Below, piece after piece: positions 1 to 8,045 of a stretch of 27,609 nt of DNA. Source of the stretch: Candidatus Moranbacteria bacterium UBA4824 (lineage in GTDB: Bacteria > Patescibacteriota > Minisyncoccia > Moranbacterales > UBA2206); NCBI GenBank assembly GCA_002400405.1, contig DHFM01000055.1, positions 1 to 27,609 on the forward strand, in the 5' to 3' direction. The translations under genes were made by a program, and so were the position numbers. Position 1 is the stretch's first letter. Every line of letters begins with the position of its first letter. A model generated the notes under the pieces. The model did no database searches, had not been told where the DNA came from, and was given only the letters and a program-made list of their open reading frames with translations.

Positions 1-942
1 CTCAAGGATTCCTGCTTCAAAAAATTTAAGTTCCGATCTTGATTCACAAAAAGGATTACCAATTTCCAAAGGCACTATATTAATATCACATTTAAAAATA
101 TTATTGTAATATTCTTCTCGTGGCACTCTCGGCAAAATTTCAATCCGATCTTGAAATTCGTTAAGCTTGTTTTCAATATCTAGCGGTCCCGCCAAAAGCA
201 ATTTAACATTTTTATTTTTTTCTAAAATTTCTAAAAGTGCTTCATTTATCGTGGCAAAATCTTTATTATGTGAATAGGTTCCGGAAAAATATCCTATCCG
301 CAAAAATCCATCTTGTTTTTTTCCTTTCAACAATACTCCATCAACAATTCCTAATTCATTATTAGAAATTTTATTCGGCACTATGAAAATTTTCTTATTC
401 TTCTCTCTAAGTTTCTGTGCTAAATATGAAACGGTAGTCGTGCACACTCTAACATATTTATCATTTACAATTTCTGCGCCAATTCCTTTTTCATATTCTT
501 TTTTTTCCGCTGGAGAAATGAGTGAAAAATAATCCATTTGCGATAAATATTTCGGATCAAAGTCTAAATCGTCCGTATCAAAAATAATTTCTTTGTTTTG
601 TCTTTTTATATTTTCAATAAACTCCGCTATTTTTTTATCATAGGTTACTTTATGAAAAACAAAAATTTTAAATTTATTAGCAAATTTTGGCAAATTAAAA
701 TTATCCGCAATTGTAACAGCGCATTCAAAATTATGCATTCGCAATTCTTCCGCTACGCCAAAAGCTCGAAAATGAGCTTTGTCGCCTATTCCTCCTGTGA
801 TGAATAAGATTTCTCCTGAATTCACGAAAAAAGATTTGGCATAATCTTTGACATATCCCAAAACTATTTTTCCGCCAATTCTAATTCCACTTTTCTCTAT
901 CATCCGGCACGCTTTATTCAATTTTATAAAAAAAGATTTCAT
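1..942 (-). CDS. Glycosyltransferase, GT4/GT1-like (3' end outside window)
   Basis: This is a continuous open frame of 314 codons from an ATG at 942 to the left edge, with no stop, so the C-terminus is missing. The translation starts MKSFFIKLNK. It has an early FITGGIGDKAHFRAFG segment, an acidic FDTDDLDFDP segment and a central Rossmann-like stretch (GYFSGTYSHNKDF, then LLLAGP). Near the edge it has the typical GT4 donor-site region CDINIVPLEIG followed by SELKFFEAG. Proteins of this type transfer sugars from nucleotide donors in the cytoplasm; the substrate cannot be read from the sequence. The start lies 8 bp after the stop of the DUF4012 gene, and a G-rich ribosome-site-like stretch (AGGGGG) overlaps the end of that gene, so the two probably form an operon. 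The family is fairly sure, the specific role unknown. Confidence 0.8.
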   Translation of the reverse strand, partial: MKSFFIKLNKACRMIEKSGIRIGGKIVLGYVKDYAKSFFVNSGEILFITGGIGDKAHFRAFGVAEELRMHNFECAVTIADNFNLPKFANKFKIFVFHKVTYDKKIAEFIENIKRQNKEIIFDTDDLDFDPKYLSQMDYFSLISPAEKKEYEKGIGAEIVNDKYVRVCTTTVSYLAQKLREKNKKIFIVPNKISNNELGIVDGVLLKGKKQDGFLRIGYFSGTYSHNKDFATINEALLEILEKNKNVKLLLAGPLDIENKLNEFQDRIEILPRVPREEYYNNIFKCDINIVPLEIGNPFCESRSELKFFEAGILE

Positions 943-950
943 ATTCCCAG

Positions 951-2342
951 CTAATCCCCCTTTTGAAATTCAAATTTCAAATCCTTGTCTAATGTTTGCT
1001 CTTGATTATATTCTCCGTCTTTAGTTTTCAGATGAATTTTGAAGGGAATATTTCCTACTCCAGATTGTTTTTGAACAAGCAAGCGATAGTCATCGATACC
1101 AAAGCCGGCCGGCAGTTCGTATTTTATTATGGCATTTGTTTCCCGGCCAATAAGCACATGGCAGATGAAACCAAAGTATGTTTTTTCAAAATCTTCACCC
1201 TTATTCGCCAAGCTCACCATTTTACTTTCTAAGAAAGTTGAACCCTTTGGAACATAAACGCGCAGATATGAATGGTAATCAGAAGTGCGCCAATCGCCAT
1301 AAGTAGCATTATTTTTATATAGAATATTGAGCGTCACTGTTGGCTTTTCCAAAGTCAAATCAACGTCATAGGAAACATCTCGCTTGATATAGTGATCAGT
1401 TTTTAGAGCGCCCATATTAGCATCCACCATCATCAAATAATCGGAATTCCAATCTCTAGCCACTCGACCGTCCCAAAAGACACTCTCTATAAGACCCTGT
1501 AAATATTCATCCTTAAAATTTATCATCACATTTCTATTTTGCAATTCCTTGTGTCCAAGTTCAGCAATTTTAGCAACGTTTCCCAAACTAAAAAGTTTTT
1601 CGATCATCATTGGTGCCATCTTTCTCATAATTTCTTTTCTGTTTTGGGTGTCTATTTCCGGATTCATAATGTAGCGTTTTTCTACATATTCTTCCAGTTT
1701 CAAAGCTCCGTCTGTGCTGTTGAATGTTACGCCATATCCCGGAACAGTAATTGGGCCAGTGAGTTCCAAAACATCATTGAAAACTTCCGCATTGACTGCA
1801 ATCACTCCGTCGAAATCAGAATTTCTTCCAGCCAAGCGATAGAAATATTTGGCTTTTTCAACATTAGTCGGAAAATCAGGCGAAAAATTTGAATCACGGA
1901 ATTTCCACTTTTTTATATCCATCATCCGAGTAAAAGGATATGGAGGGGTAATTTTAGCATTAATTCTTTGATCCAGAAGATTAGCATCTTCAAAAAAAGT
2001 TGAAATTACTTCGCCGTCTTTAATTTTCAAAATCGCATACTGACCCAAAAATCCGCCCCCAGGGCGAAGTTCCATATTATTTTGAAGCATTATCATAAAA
2101 GTCCGCGTCACACCATCTTTTTTGGTAAAATATTCCACTAGTTTATTCATCACATCCAGCTCTTTTTTTTCATCATCCGGAATTGGCAAAAGACCGGAAA
2201 ATTTAGTAATAACCGCTAACGATTTTATAGCAAGATCTTTTTTGTTAATTTTGGAAAAATTAAATAAATATACCCCCCCTGCCAGAAGAACCAAAGCAAT
2301 TCCAATTAAAATCATTCTTCTTCTAGTGAAAATTTTTTTCAT
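951..2342 (-). CDS. DUF4012 domain membrane-anchored protein
   Basis: This 463-residue protein has a basic N-terminus (KKIFTRRR) and one membrane helix at about residues 10-28, then a long part expected outside the cytoplasm. The DUF4012 hallmarks are clear: LQNN.ELRPGGGFLG at residues 86-100 and WKFRDSNFSPDFP at 146-158, followed by a TGPITVPGYG segment. The C-terminal third (about 340-460) is beta-rich. DUF4012 proteins are common in Patescibacteria and some Gram-positives and often sit in cell-surface polysaccharide loci. Their biochemical role is not established, and a relation to LytR-CpsA-Psr-type glycan transferases would be only a guess. The gene is cotranscribed with the glycosyltransferase downstream and diverges from the GT-C operon at 2483. 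No Shine-Dalgarno sequence precedes the ATG; the leader is A/T only. Confidence 0.9.
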   Translation of the reverse strand: MKKIFTRRRMILIGIALVLLAGGVYLFNFSKINKKDLAIKSLAVITKFSGLLPIPDDEKKELDVMNKLVEYFTKKDGVTRTFMIMLQNNMELRPGGGFLGQYAILKIKDGEVISTFFEDANLLDQRINAKITPPYPFTRMMDIKKWKFRDSNFSPDFPTNVEKAKYFYRLAGRNSDFDGVIAVNAEVFNDVLELTGPITVPGYGVTFNSTDGALKLEEYVEKRYIMNPEIDTQNRKEIMRKMAPMMIEKLFSLGNVAKIAELGHKELQNRNVMINFKDEYLQGLIESVFWDGRVARDWNSDYLMMVDANMGALKTDHYIKRDVSYDVDLTLEKPTVTLNILYKNNATYGDWRTSDYHSYLRVYVPKGSTFLESKMVSLANKGEDFEKTYFGFICHVLIGRETNAIIKYELPAGFGIDDYRLLVQKQSGVGNIPFKIHLKTKDGEYNQEQTLDKDLKFEFQKGD

Positions 2343-2386
2343 TTATTTTTTGTTTATTATTAAATTAATTTGCCGGAAAAAACAAA

Positions 2387-2404
2387 AAGTATTTTGCAAT
2401 ACTT
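2387..2404. promoter_or_regulatory. Short inverted repeat in the divergent region
   Basis: A 7-bp perfect inverted repeat, AAGTATT and AATACTT with a 4-nt spacer (TTGC), sits in the 104-bp region between the divergent DUF4012 and GT-C genes. It could be an operator or part of the leader of the DUF4012 transcript. Nothing else in the sequence assigns a role. Confidence 0.35.
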
Positions 2405-2446
2405 GCTTCCCTCCCTGCTATTTAATTCTAACTCAAATATTAAATA

Positions 2447-2475
2447 TTGGCAAAAATGATTTTGGAGGTTATAAT
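2447..2475 (+). promoter_or_regulatory. Sigma70-type promoter, probably giving a leaderless mRNA
   Basis: The -35 box TTGGCA (2447-2452) and a perfect -10 box TATAAT (2470-2475) are 17 bp apart. Transcription would begin about 7 nt after the -10 box, at about 2482-2483, which is the A of the ATG at 2483. The GGAGG at 2464-2468 lies upstream of the expected start of transcription and so would not be in the mRNA. This is the best-looking promoter on the left half of the window and drives the five-gene envelope operon. Confidence 0.6.
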
Positions 2476-2482
2476 AGAACAT

Positions 2483-3952
2483 ATGAAAAACTTCCAACAA
2501 TTTAAGGATTTTTGCAAAAAATCATACTTCCTGCTATTTCTAATCTTGGCCATTTTCTTTTTGAAAGGACTAGTGCTTCTCACTGTTATTCCGATTTTTA
2601 ACGGTTATGACGAAGCTCGCCATTATAACACTATTCAATATTTAGCCGAACCAAAAGAAAAAAATTGGCCGACAGTTGAAAAAGGCAAAACTAACGAGGG
2701 TGATTTAGTTCAACGCTTCAACTATAGCGAAGAGATAAAAAAAACGGCTGAAAAAATCCGCCGTGTCGGCGGAGAAGACAAATGTAATCTATATGAAACT
2801 AATCTTTTCGATCAAGGATTCTATGGTCGAAATGAAAAAGAAATCAATAGCCGATCATGGAAACAATATAATGATGAATATCCGGTAAATATAGCTTCTT
2901 CCGGAAAAAGCCTGTACCACAAACTTGGCGCCATAATTGAAAAATTACTTAGTGAAAAAAGCATCCTGACTAGATTTTATACTCTGCGAATCTTTTCAGT
3001 TCTATTTGGAACAACAACTATTCTCATTTTCTATTTAATCTTGAAAAATATCGGTTTTTCAAAAAAGCACAGCTTGCTTCTTACTGCCATCATTTCTTTC
3101 CAACCTCACTTTTCTTTCTATTATACCTATATAAATTATGATTGCTTATTGATTTTATTTTTTTCTACTTTTGTTTTGGGCGCAATTCTTTCTCTCAAAA
3201 ACGGAATCAATTGGAAAAACTTAACCCTAATGATAGCCTCTATCTTTTTTGGAATTTGGATCAAGGGAACTGCCTATATACTCTTAGCTGTCTTTGTTTT
3301 TCTGATTTCTTTTCTTATATATAAAAAGTTATCCAAGAAAACCAACGCTAGAGCCGTTTATTGGTTATATTTTTTTCTAACCGTTTCCTTTTTTATTATT
3401 GCAATAACTCTTGGAAAATATTTACCCTTGATTGGAAATTTCAATGAAATTGCTGGAAGTTTTTTCCGTTATTTTATGAAAAACGCCGATTTTGGGCTTA
3501 TCCTTTTATCATCTAAGACTTATTGGGGAACATTGCCTTTTGGCAATTGGATTTCTAATAACCTCATCAGCATCATCTGGCTCATTCAATTCATTTCAAT
3601 CATCGGCCTATTTATTTTTATTTTCTCAAAAAAGAAACCCGAATTTTTGCCGGAAAAAAAATATACTATTTTCTTTATTTTGATGATTCTTGCTCTTCAG
3701 GCTGGCATTCGTCTGGCCGATTGGCAATATTTTGCTCAGGATGGGAAATTGGAGTTGCAAACTCCGGGGAGATATTTTTTTCCTAATATCGCTCTCCATA
3801 TCACACTCGTCTTTATCGGCCTAGGCATGATTTCAAAAATCCTAAAAAAAGAAAATTATTTTGATTTTATTTTATCCTCTGGACTAGTTTTGATGTTTAT
3901 TCTTTTTATGCATAATTTATTCAATTTATTATTATTAGATTTTTATTTATGA
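2483..3952 (+). CDS. DUF2142/GT-C-like polytopic membrane protein
   Basis: The protein has 489 residues from the ATG at 2483. A TTG-initiated form from 2447 is possible but would start inside the -35 box. There are about 11 predicted membrane helices. After the first helix (about residues 14-38) comes an extracytoplasmic loop with the acidic pair D43-E44 in NGYDEARHY, as in GT-C glycosyltransferases that use lipid-linked sugar donors. The segment FQPHFSFYYTYINYDCLL matches the DUF2142 pattern of a proline-started helix followed by an (N)xD motif. I infer a role in adding sugar or lipid-linked groups at the outer membrane face; acceptor and donor are unknown. It is the first gene of a five-gene operon and overlaps the next gene by four bases (ATGA). 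Confidence 0.75.
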   Translation: MKNFQQFKDFCKKSYFLLFLILAIFFLKGLVLLTVIPIFNGYDEARHYNTIQYLAEPKEKNWPTVEKGKTNEGDLVQRFNYSEEIKKTAEKIRRVGGEDKCNLYETNLFDQGFYGRNEKEINSRSWKQYNDEYPVNIASSGKSLYHKLGAIIEKLLSEKSILTRFYTLRIFSVLFGTTTILIFYLILKNIGFSKKHSLLLTAIISFQPHFSFYYTYINYDCLLILFFSTFVLGAILSLKNGINWKNLTLMIASIFFGIWIKGTAYILLAVFVFLISFLIYKKLSKKTNARAVYWLYFFLTVSFFIIAITLGKYLPLIGNFNEIAGSFFRYFMKNADFGLILLSSKTYWGTLPFGNWISNNLISIIWLIQFISIIGLFIFIFSKKKPEFLPEKKYTIFFILMILALQAGIRLADWQYFAQDGKLELQTPGRYFFPNIALHITLVFIGLGMISKILKKENYFDFILSSGLVLMFILFMHNLFNLLLLDFYL

Positions 3953-4575
3953 AAATAACCAGATTTAAATTTTCCAGAAAAATATTCCTATTGTTAATTT
4001 TGGCAATATTTCTACTTTTCATCTTTCTTAGATTTGGAAAAGAATTAGTCTTTTTTGAAAACAGCCTCCAGAAAAATTCCTCAATAAAAATCTCGAAGGG
4101 TCAAGAACTTTCGGGAAAATTTGAATCCACCCGCGCAAATCTCACCCAAGTTGAGATATTATTAGGTGGAGGGAAAAAATTGAATCCTAAGGCAGTTAAA
4201 GCTAAGTTGGCAGATGAAAATTGCTCCAAAATTATCCGCGAAGGATCAGTTAATCCTTCCTATTTAAAAAGAAAAGATATTTATGAATTCAGATTTTCTA
4301 AAATTGCTGATTCAAAAGACAAAAAATATTGCCTTATTTTAGGATATGAACCTCAAAAATTGGATGCAAAAAATCTTCAGGCATATACTTCAGGTGATCA
4401 GCCGACTATGCGAGCAGTCTATACAAATAACAATACTTGGCAAAACATCAACGAACTTAATCAAAGAGTGTCTCAATATAAGCCATTTTTCTTAAAACAT
4501 TATTTTCTTTGGACTATTTTTCTCAGTTTTATCTTTTTTTCAATTTTTCTAATTATTGTATTAATTCTAATTTAA
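3949..4575 (+). CDS. Double-anchored membrane protein with extracytoplasmic beta domain
   Basis: I do not recognise a named family. The 208-residue protein has an N-terminal membrane helix (about 12-29), an extracytoplasmic domain of about 140 residues and a C-terminal helix (about 184-207). The middle domain reads like a beta-sandwich module found alongside, or fused to, GT-C proteins: an ISKGQELSGKF strand, NLTQVEILLGG, then YEFRFSKI.DS..KKYCLILGYE and a closing AYTSG strand. It contains two cysteines, in DENC and KKYC, that could form a disulfide. The start overlaps the preceding stop (ATGA) and no ribosome site is visible, so translation is probably coupled. It may be an accessory or substrate-presenting subunit for the neighbouring GT-C proteins. 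Confidence 0.6.
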   Translation: MKITRFKFSRKIFLLLILAIFLLFIFLRFGKELVFFENSLQKNSSIKISKGQELSGKFESTRANLTQVEILLGGGKKLNPKAVKAKLADENCSKIIREGSVNPSYLKRKDIYEFRFSKIADSKDKKYCLILGYEPQKLDAKNLQAYTSGDQPTMRAVYTNNNTWQNINELNQRVSQYKPFFLKHYFLWTIFLSFIFFSIFLIIVLILI

Positions 4576-4593
4576 TCTATACTATAAAGGATT

Positions 4594-6345
4594 ATGTTTA
4601 AAGCACCGCTAAATAAAAAAGAACTATTTTCTGTTTTTATCTGGCTTTTTTTGGGTCAAATTTGGCTGGCTTTGATTTTGTCTTTTTTAGGAATTTTTTA
4701 TTCGGTCATTATTTTGCTTTACGTGCTGGGTGCCGGTTTGTTTTTGGGCTATCTAATTTGGAAAAATTTTTCTCAAATTAAGCCGGCCAAAAGTGAAATA
4801 TTTTTCCTATTTTTAGTTTTATCCTTCATTATCCTTTTTTCTTTTTTTTCTCAACCAACAATTTTTTCCGGCCGAGACCAAGGCTCCCTTAGCGAATCAG
4901 CTATCCGCCTTTCTCAAAACCATAAATTAACTTCTTCTTCCCCGGCTGAAAAAGAATTTTTTGAAATTTACGGACCAGGTCAAGCTTTGAATTTTCCCGG
5001 TTTTAGCTACAAAGAAAATGGCGATCTAATTACCCACTTCCCGCTTGGCTACATCGTCTGGCTAGCTTCGTTTTTTTCTCTTTTTGGCCTTTTCGGTCTA
5101 ATAATCGCCAATGGAGTTTCCTTTTTTGTTTTCTCTTGTGCTTTCTATCTTTTAGCCAAAAAACTGCTATCACCTTTTTCCGCTCTCCTAGCTTGGGCTT
5201 TATCCACTACTGTTTTCACTTCTTTTTGGTTTTTCAAATTTACTCTGAGTGAAAATTTAGCCTTAGCCTTGGTTTGGCTCGGTATTTATTTTTTTGTTCT
5301 TTTTTGGGATAATCCGAAGAAATCATATTTTATCCTTTCCTTTTTAACCTTCGGACTTTTGATTTTCACCCGCATTGAAGGCTTGGCTTTTCTTTTAGTC
5401 GCCATAATTCTATTTTTCTTGAAATTCAAAAATCATCATCCATTCAAAATTTTGTTGGATAAAAAAATTATCTTTTTGTTTTTTTTCATTGCTATCCTTT
5501 ATGCCTTAAATATTCTTATTGACTGGCAATTCTTTATCTCCATTGCTAAAGCGATCTCCAAGCCATTTCTTGAATCTTCAGCTAATTCTTTTTTGCCATC
5601 CAACCCCTTGTTTTCAATTTGGCAAATTATGAAAATATTCTATCTTTATGGACTACTACTATTTTTCCTTTTAGGTTTAGCTGGCTTTGCATTATCCTTA
5701 CGAGAGAAAAAAATTAGAATACTCATCCCCTTTTTAATAATCTTGCCGACCTTCATATATATAATCTATCCAAACATTTCTGGCGATCATCCTTGGATGC
5801 TCAGGCGCTTTATGTTCGCCATCATTCCCGCTAGCATTCTATATTCAGCAATTTTCCTAGAAAAATTTTTTCGCCGAAAAATAATTATCTATGCTTTTTT
5901 AGCTTTATTTTTAGCCGGAAATTTATTAATACTATTGCAATTTTTAAGATTTATTCCAAACCAAAATTTACTTGCACAAATTGAAAAAATTAGCCATACT
6001 TTCAAAAAAGAAGATCTCGTCTTTATTGATCAAAAAGCTACGGGAGAAAATTGGGCAATGATGAGCGGACCGATGAATTTTCTCTACGGCCTGCAAGCGG
6101 TATATTTTTTCAATCCGGATGATTTGGAAAAAATCGATCTTGAAAAATTCAGCGCTGTTTATTTCATCATCCCTAATGATAATTTAGATTTTTATTCAAA
6201 AAATAATCTCATTGATAGACTGGAACCGGTTGAAAACTATTTCATAGAAAACATAACCCTGGAAAAAACTTCTCTAAGCGAAAAATTAGTCTTACCGAAA
6301 AGTGAAACACATCTAATTTTAGGCAAAATTTATTTGTTAAAATAA
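4594..6345 (+). CDS. GT-C family glycosyltransferase (PMT/ArnT-like)
   Basis: The 583-residue protein has about 11-12 membrane helices. The first extracytoplasmic loop carries FSGRDQGSLSESAIRL (D95-Q96, E101), in the place where GT-C enzymes have the catalytic acidic residue. GYIVWLASFFSLFG and FTLSENLALALVWLGIYFF follow, typical of the PMT/ArnT/AglB superfamily core. The C-terminal roughly 130 residues after the last helix form a soluble domain starting near HTFKKEDLVFIDQKATG. Such enzymes use polyprenyl-phosphate sugars and act outside the membrane. The start follows AAGGA with a very short spacer. A weak promoter-like TTGTAT/TATACT pair lies just upstream at 4556-4583. The gene overlaps the next one as TAATG. 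Confidence 0.8.
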   Translation: MFKAPLNKKELFSVFIWLFLGQIWLALILSFLGIFYSVIILLYVLGAGLFLGYLIWKNFSQIKPAKSEIFFLFLVLSFIILFSFFSQPTIFSGRDQGSLSESAIRLSQNHKLTSSSPAEKEFFEIYGPGQALNFPGFSYKENGDLITHFPLGYIVWLASFFSLFGLFGLIIANGVSFFVFSCAFYLLAKKLLSPFSALLAWALSTTVFTSFWFFKFTLSENLALALVWLGIYFFVLFWDNPKKSYFILSFLTFGLLIFTRIEGLAFLLVAIILFFLKFKNHHPFKILLDKKIIFLFFFIAILYALNILIDWQFFISIAKAISKPFLESSANSFLPSNPLFSIWQIMKIFYLYGLLLFFLLGLAGFALSLREKKIRILIPFLIILPTFIYIIYPNISGDHPWMLRRFMFAIIPASILYSAIFLEKFFRRKIIIYAFLALFLAGNLLILLQFLRFIPNQNLLAQIEKISHTFKKEDLVFIDQKATGENWAMMSGPMNFLYGLQAVYFFNPDDLEKIDLEKFSAVYFIIPNDNLDFYSKNNLIDRLEPVENYFIENITLEKTSLSEKLVLPKSETHLILGKIYLLK

Positions 6346-7655
6346 TGCTTAATCCAACTAAAAATATAGCCCTGGAACCGGCCTGGCAAAAAATTTATTT
6401 TATTGGCCGTGTTTTAGTTTTTATTTTTTTCTTACTAATCGTTTTGTATTTTGCAAAAAACACTTTCTTCCCTCAAGAAGAATTGACTTTTGATTTTAAG
6501 AATCCCAAGTCATCAAAAAATGAATTGGGCTATGAAAACATTTCTCCTGATGAAAAAATTATCGATATGTATTCGAGAAAAAAAATATCCGCTATTGAAT
6601 TTGAAATTACCACCAATAAAAACCATCCTGATTTGTTGAATGACACCGTAGAATTAAGAAGAACTTTTATCGCTTTTGCATATCCCACATCTTCACAGCC
6701 AGCTATATTTTCAGATGGGATGCTTATTAGAAATTCTGGAAATTTTTTCTTAATTTCCAATGAAAAAACAAGAAAATTTTCTTCGCCAAAAATTCTCGAA
6801 ACGCTGGGATATTCACAAGATAATTTTCAAGAAGCATCCAATGAGGAGATTAGCTGTGTAGCAAAAGGAGAAGATATAATTGAAACAGAAAATTATCCCG
6901 AAAATGCCTTATTTTTGATTAATGGAAATTATTATAAACTCATAGCCAATAGTCTTCGACCTTTTGTGAGCGAAAAAGCTTTTCTCTCAAATTTCGAAAA
7001 AAATCAAGCCCTAGTCAAGGATGAATCTTTTTTGCAAAAATACTTGGTTGATTATGACAACCCACTTGGCTTTTCTAACGGGACACTCTTATCTTTTGAT
7101 ATTGGAGTGTTTTTAGTTGAAGAAGGAAAAGTAGTGCCCTTTAACAATCCGGAAACCTTTCTAGCTTTAGGTTATAGCTGGGATGATATAATCCCTGCTA
7201 ATGAAGAAGAGATTGGACTATATCAACGCGATAAGGTTTTTTCCATCAGCCGGCCCCATCCATCAGGAACAGTTTTTTTCACTCAAGATACCAATAAGTA
7301 TTATCTGGTTTCAGGACAGAATAAACAAGAAATCAAAGGAGAAAACATATTAAAAACCCATCTCAAAAGAAAACCAATCTTAGTTAAGGAAGATGATATT
7401 AAATTTAGCAACGCTTGTTATCTCAAAAAACATCTATGGCCATTTAATTCATATGGCTGTAAAATATTAACGACTGATCTGATAGATAATTTTGGAAAAG
7501 ATTATCAATTTAAAATAAATTCTCCCTCTATTTCAGACATTTCAGCGGCAAATATAATTACTTACCAAGAGATAAACTGGCCCAACATGCGAGATGTTCT
7601 TTCGGATATCAAGCAACGTCTTTTGGGAAATTATGGTTATGAAGAAACACTCTAA
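6345..7655 (+). CDS. Single-pass surface protein with four degenerate repeats
   Basis: The 436-residue protein has one N-terminal membrane helix (about 20-43) and the rest outside the cell. At least four degenerate repeats of about 50-60 residues are visible, beginning near GMLIRNSGNFFLI, NALFLINGNYYKLI, GTLLSFDIGVFLV and GTVFFTQDTNKYYLV. The best copies continue with a short G-x-x-x-x-F segment, an F-x-x-x-GY-x-x-x-x-I segment and an acidic turn (for example FLALGYSWDDIIPANEEE). I recall such repeats from cell-wall and S-layer-like proteins of Patescibacteria and Clostridia, but know no assigned function. The start overlaps the GT-C stop codon (TAATG). It could be the glycosylated substrate, or a cell-wall-binding component, of this locus. 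Confidence 0.65.
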   Translation: MLNPTKNIALEPAWQKIYFIGRVLVFIFFLLIVLYFAKNTFFPQEELTFDFKNPKSSKNELGYENISPDEKIIDMYSRKKISAIEFEITTNKNHPDLLNDTVELRRTFIAFAYPTSSQPAIFSDGMLIRNSGNFFLISNEKTRKFSSPKILETLGYSQDNFQEASNEEISCVAKGEDIIETENYPENALFLINGNYYKLIANSLRPFVSEKAFLSNFEKNQALVKDESFLQKYLVDYDNPLGFSNGTLLSFDIGVFLVEEGKVVPFNNPETFLALGYSWDDIIPANEEEIGLYQRDKVFSISRPHPSGTVFFTQDTNKYYLVSGQNKQEIKGENILKTHLKRKPILVKEDDIKFSNACYLKKHLWPFNSYGCKILTTDLIDNFGKDYQFKINSPSISDISAANIITYQEINWPNMRDVLSDIKQRLLGNYGYEETL

Positions 7656-8040
7656 ACAACAATTAGAATTATTGATTTATAAATTACTTCACGATGTTCT
7701 TTTTCTGTGGCTTTTTGGAACTGTTTGTCTGCTAACAGCGCAAAATATATTGCCTAATTATTTTTTCAGTGAATTTTCTTTAGCGAAAATAATTTTCGGG
7801 CTTTTCGCTATTTTATTTTTTATCGGATTTTTTGGCAAAAGACAAAATGTTTCTACAGACGAAGATAGAGAAAAGAAAAGAAAACCAAATAGAACCTTAG
7901 TTTTTCTAATTATTATTTCTTCTATTTTAATTATAAATTCATTTAGAACTTTGGAAATTTTTCCCTTAATTGCTTCCTGCGCTTTTGCTCTGCTTATCTT
8001 TTTTGTTTTTTTTAAGATTTCTTCCAGAAGTCAAGAATAA
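7633..8040 (+). CDS. Small four-helix membrane protein
   Basis: This is an unrecognised hydrophobic protein of about 135 residues with four predicted membrane helices, roughly at 16-38, 45-65, 83-102 and 107-127. A charged loop rich in Glu, Arg and Lys separates helices 2 and 3. The frame is open upstream to 7594, but a start at 7633 (or 7639, giving MKKHSKQQ) limits the overlap with the previous gene and follows a GGGA stretch. It is the last gene of the envelope operon and converges with the glycosyltransferase at 8046, leaving only 5 bp between the stops and no visible terminator. Confidence 0.6.
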   Translation: MVMKKHSKQQLELLIYKLLHDVLFLWLFGTVCLLTAQNILPNYFFSEFSLAKIIFGLFAILFFIGFFGKRQNVSTDEDREKKRKPNRTLVFLIIISSILIINSFRTLEIFPLIASCAFALLIFFVFFKISSRSQE

Positions 8041-8045
8041 AAAAA

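Noticed and set aside
1539..1892. Plus-strand open frame inside the DUF4012 gene
   Set aside because: Antisense to well-conserved DUF4012 motifs; Phe/Ser/His-rich shadow with no ribosome site.
2447..2482. TTG-initiated N-terminal extension of the first GT-C-like protein
   Set aside because: The proposed start is the -35 box of a good promoter, so it would not be in the transcript; the ATG at 2483 places the first membrane helix normally.
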